Origin: Mycoplasma sp. UBA710 | GTDB taxonomy: Bacteria; Bacillota_I; Bacilli_A; Mycoplasmatales; Metamycoplasmataceae | Length of the DNA: 10,175 nucleotides | Assembly: GCA_002298905.1 (NCBI GenBank) | Contig: DBMA01000022.1 | Coordinates: 1 to 10,175, forward strand | Reading direction: 5' to 3' | Shown: positions 10,002 through 10,175 of the stretch, piece by piece | Layout of the letters: every line of letters starts with the position of its first letter | Numbering within the stretch: the first letter of the stretch is position 1 | Notes under the pieces: model-generated | Database searches by the model: none | Seen by the model: only the letters and a program-made list of their open reading frames with translations | Told to the model about the DNA's origin: nothing | Program-made: the position numbers and the translations under genes

Positions 10002-10024
10002 AAAAAAAGCCCGCAAGCGGGGGC
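10002..10024 (-). terminator. intrinsic terminator of the small RNA
   Basis: On the minus strand a GC-only stem CCCGC/GCGGG, with a short loop (or CCCG with a CUUG tetraloop), is followed immediately by seven U (10008 to 10002). A second run of seven T follows after one base. This is the strongest GC hairpin I see in the window. It sits between the RNA and abiF, so abiF would be expressed only by read-through or by its own weak promoter. Confidence 0.88.
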
Positions 10025-10082
10025 GATTGCTGGGATGGCATAAGCTTTCACATCTAAAAAGATAACCGTTACAACCTTTACA
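10002..10082 (-). ncRNA. AbiF-associated small RNA (putative antitoxin)
   Basis: This is a compact island of higher GC in very AT-rich DNA, with no ORF. Read on the minus strand, the RNA begins near GUGUAAAGG and ends in a terminator hairpin and U-run, about 80 nt in all. Visible pairing: GGUUGU (10076 to 10071) with GCAAUC (10030 to 10025), six pairs including two G-U; inside it an AUCU-UUUU-AGAU hairpin (10063 to 10052); then the 3' hairpin. It ends about 34 nt before the abiF ATG. A conserved AbiF RNA motif upstream of Abi_2 genes has been described, and AbiF RNAs are reported to neutralise the toxin. I match it by position and architecture, not by a covariance search. The exact 5' end is uncertain. 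Confidence 0.75.
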
Positions 10083-10088
10083 CAATAA

Positions 10089-10094
10089 ATAATA
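10089..10094 (-). promoter_or_regulatory. possible -10 box for the small RNA
   Basis: TATTAT on the minus strand would place transcription start near 10082, just ahead of the GC-rich RNA. The -35 region 17 nt upstream (TATAAA) is poor. AT-richness makes this a weak call, supported mainly by its position. Confidence 0.35.
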
Positions 10095-10175
10095 TCAAAT
10101 TTATAATTTTTTTTATAATTTTTAATATAAAATTGTACTTTTGTAATATTATATTTATCTTTTTTTACTTCTTAT
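10095..10175. other. AT-rich intergenic end of window, no gene seen
   Basis: About 80 bp of nearly pure A+T with runs of T (eight T flanked by ATAA, near 10110-10117). It is probably promoter DNA for the leftward RNA and/or the spacer to a neighbour beyond the window. I see no coding signal. Confidence 0.5.

Noticed and set aside
10000..10090. tRNA or riboswitch in the GC-rich island
   Set aside because: No cloverleaf, anticodon arm or known riboswitch core is visible. The position before abiF and the terminator fit an AbiF-type RNA better.
1..10175. CRISPR array, insertion sequence or recombinase gene
   Set aside because: I saw no regularly spaced repeats, transposase motifs or tyrosine/serine recombinase in any frame; the recombinase needed for the proposed switch must lie elsewhere.

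Overview
The window comes from a very A+T-rich genome that reads UGA as tryptophan. At least 20 in-frame UGA codons fall where known families need Trp (for example GWDNP in the restriction subunit and PIW in the Abi protein), against only three UGG codons that I found. This is genetic code 4, so the host is a mollicute (Mycoplasma, Ureaplasma, Spiroplasma or a relative). I cannot name the species. Under the standard code every gene here looks shattered. Read with code 4, the window holds five long, unbroken genes.

Layout. (1) Positions 1-184 look like an invertible start switch. A perfect inverted repeat of at least 22 bp (1-22 and 163-184) flanks about 140 bp that carries a promoter, a Shine-Dalgarno sequence and an ATG, all pointing LEFT out of the window. 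(2) Positions 182-9005 form a tight plus-strand operon: mod (type III methyltransferase), res (type III restriction subunit), a SNF2-type helicase with a degenerate phospholipase-D-like N-terminus, and a DUF4391-like protein. Junctions overlap by 1 nt, overlap by 8 nt, or are separated by 1 nt. (3) Positions 9002-9967, minus strand, encode an AbiF/Abi_2-family protein with a HEPN-type Rx4H motif, converging on the operon with a 4-nt overlap. (4) Positions about 10002-10082, minus strand, hold a compact GC-rich small RNA ending in a strong intrinsic terminator just upstream of abiF. The rest, to 10175, is AT-rich with no gene seen.

How it fits together. This is a defence island. Mod and Res modify and cut DNA; the helicase and DUF4391 protein are probable accessory partners. 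AbiF with its upstream RNA resembles an RNA-antitoxin/HEPN-toxin module. The most striking point is that mod has no usable start codon here: no ATG, no Shine-Dalgarno and no convincing promoter in its direction. The missing start (MNSSNNKNYKNL) lies on the opposite strand, and its last seven codons are identical to, and in frame with, the repeat copy at the head of mod. Inverting the segment would join start to gene with no frame change. The window therefore appears to show mod in the OFF orientation, with the start serving a partner gene beyond position 1.
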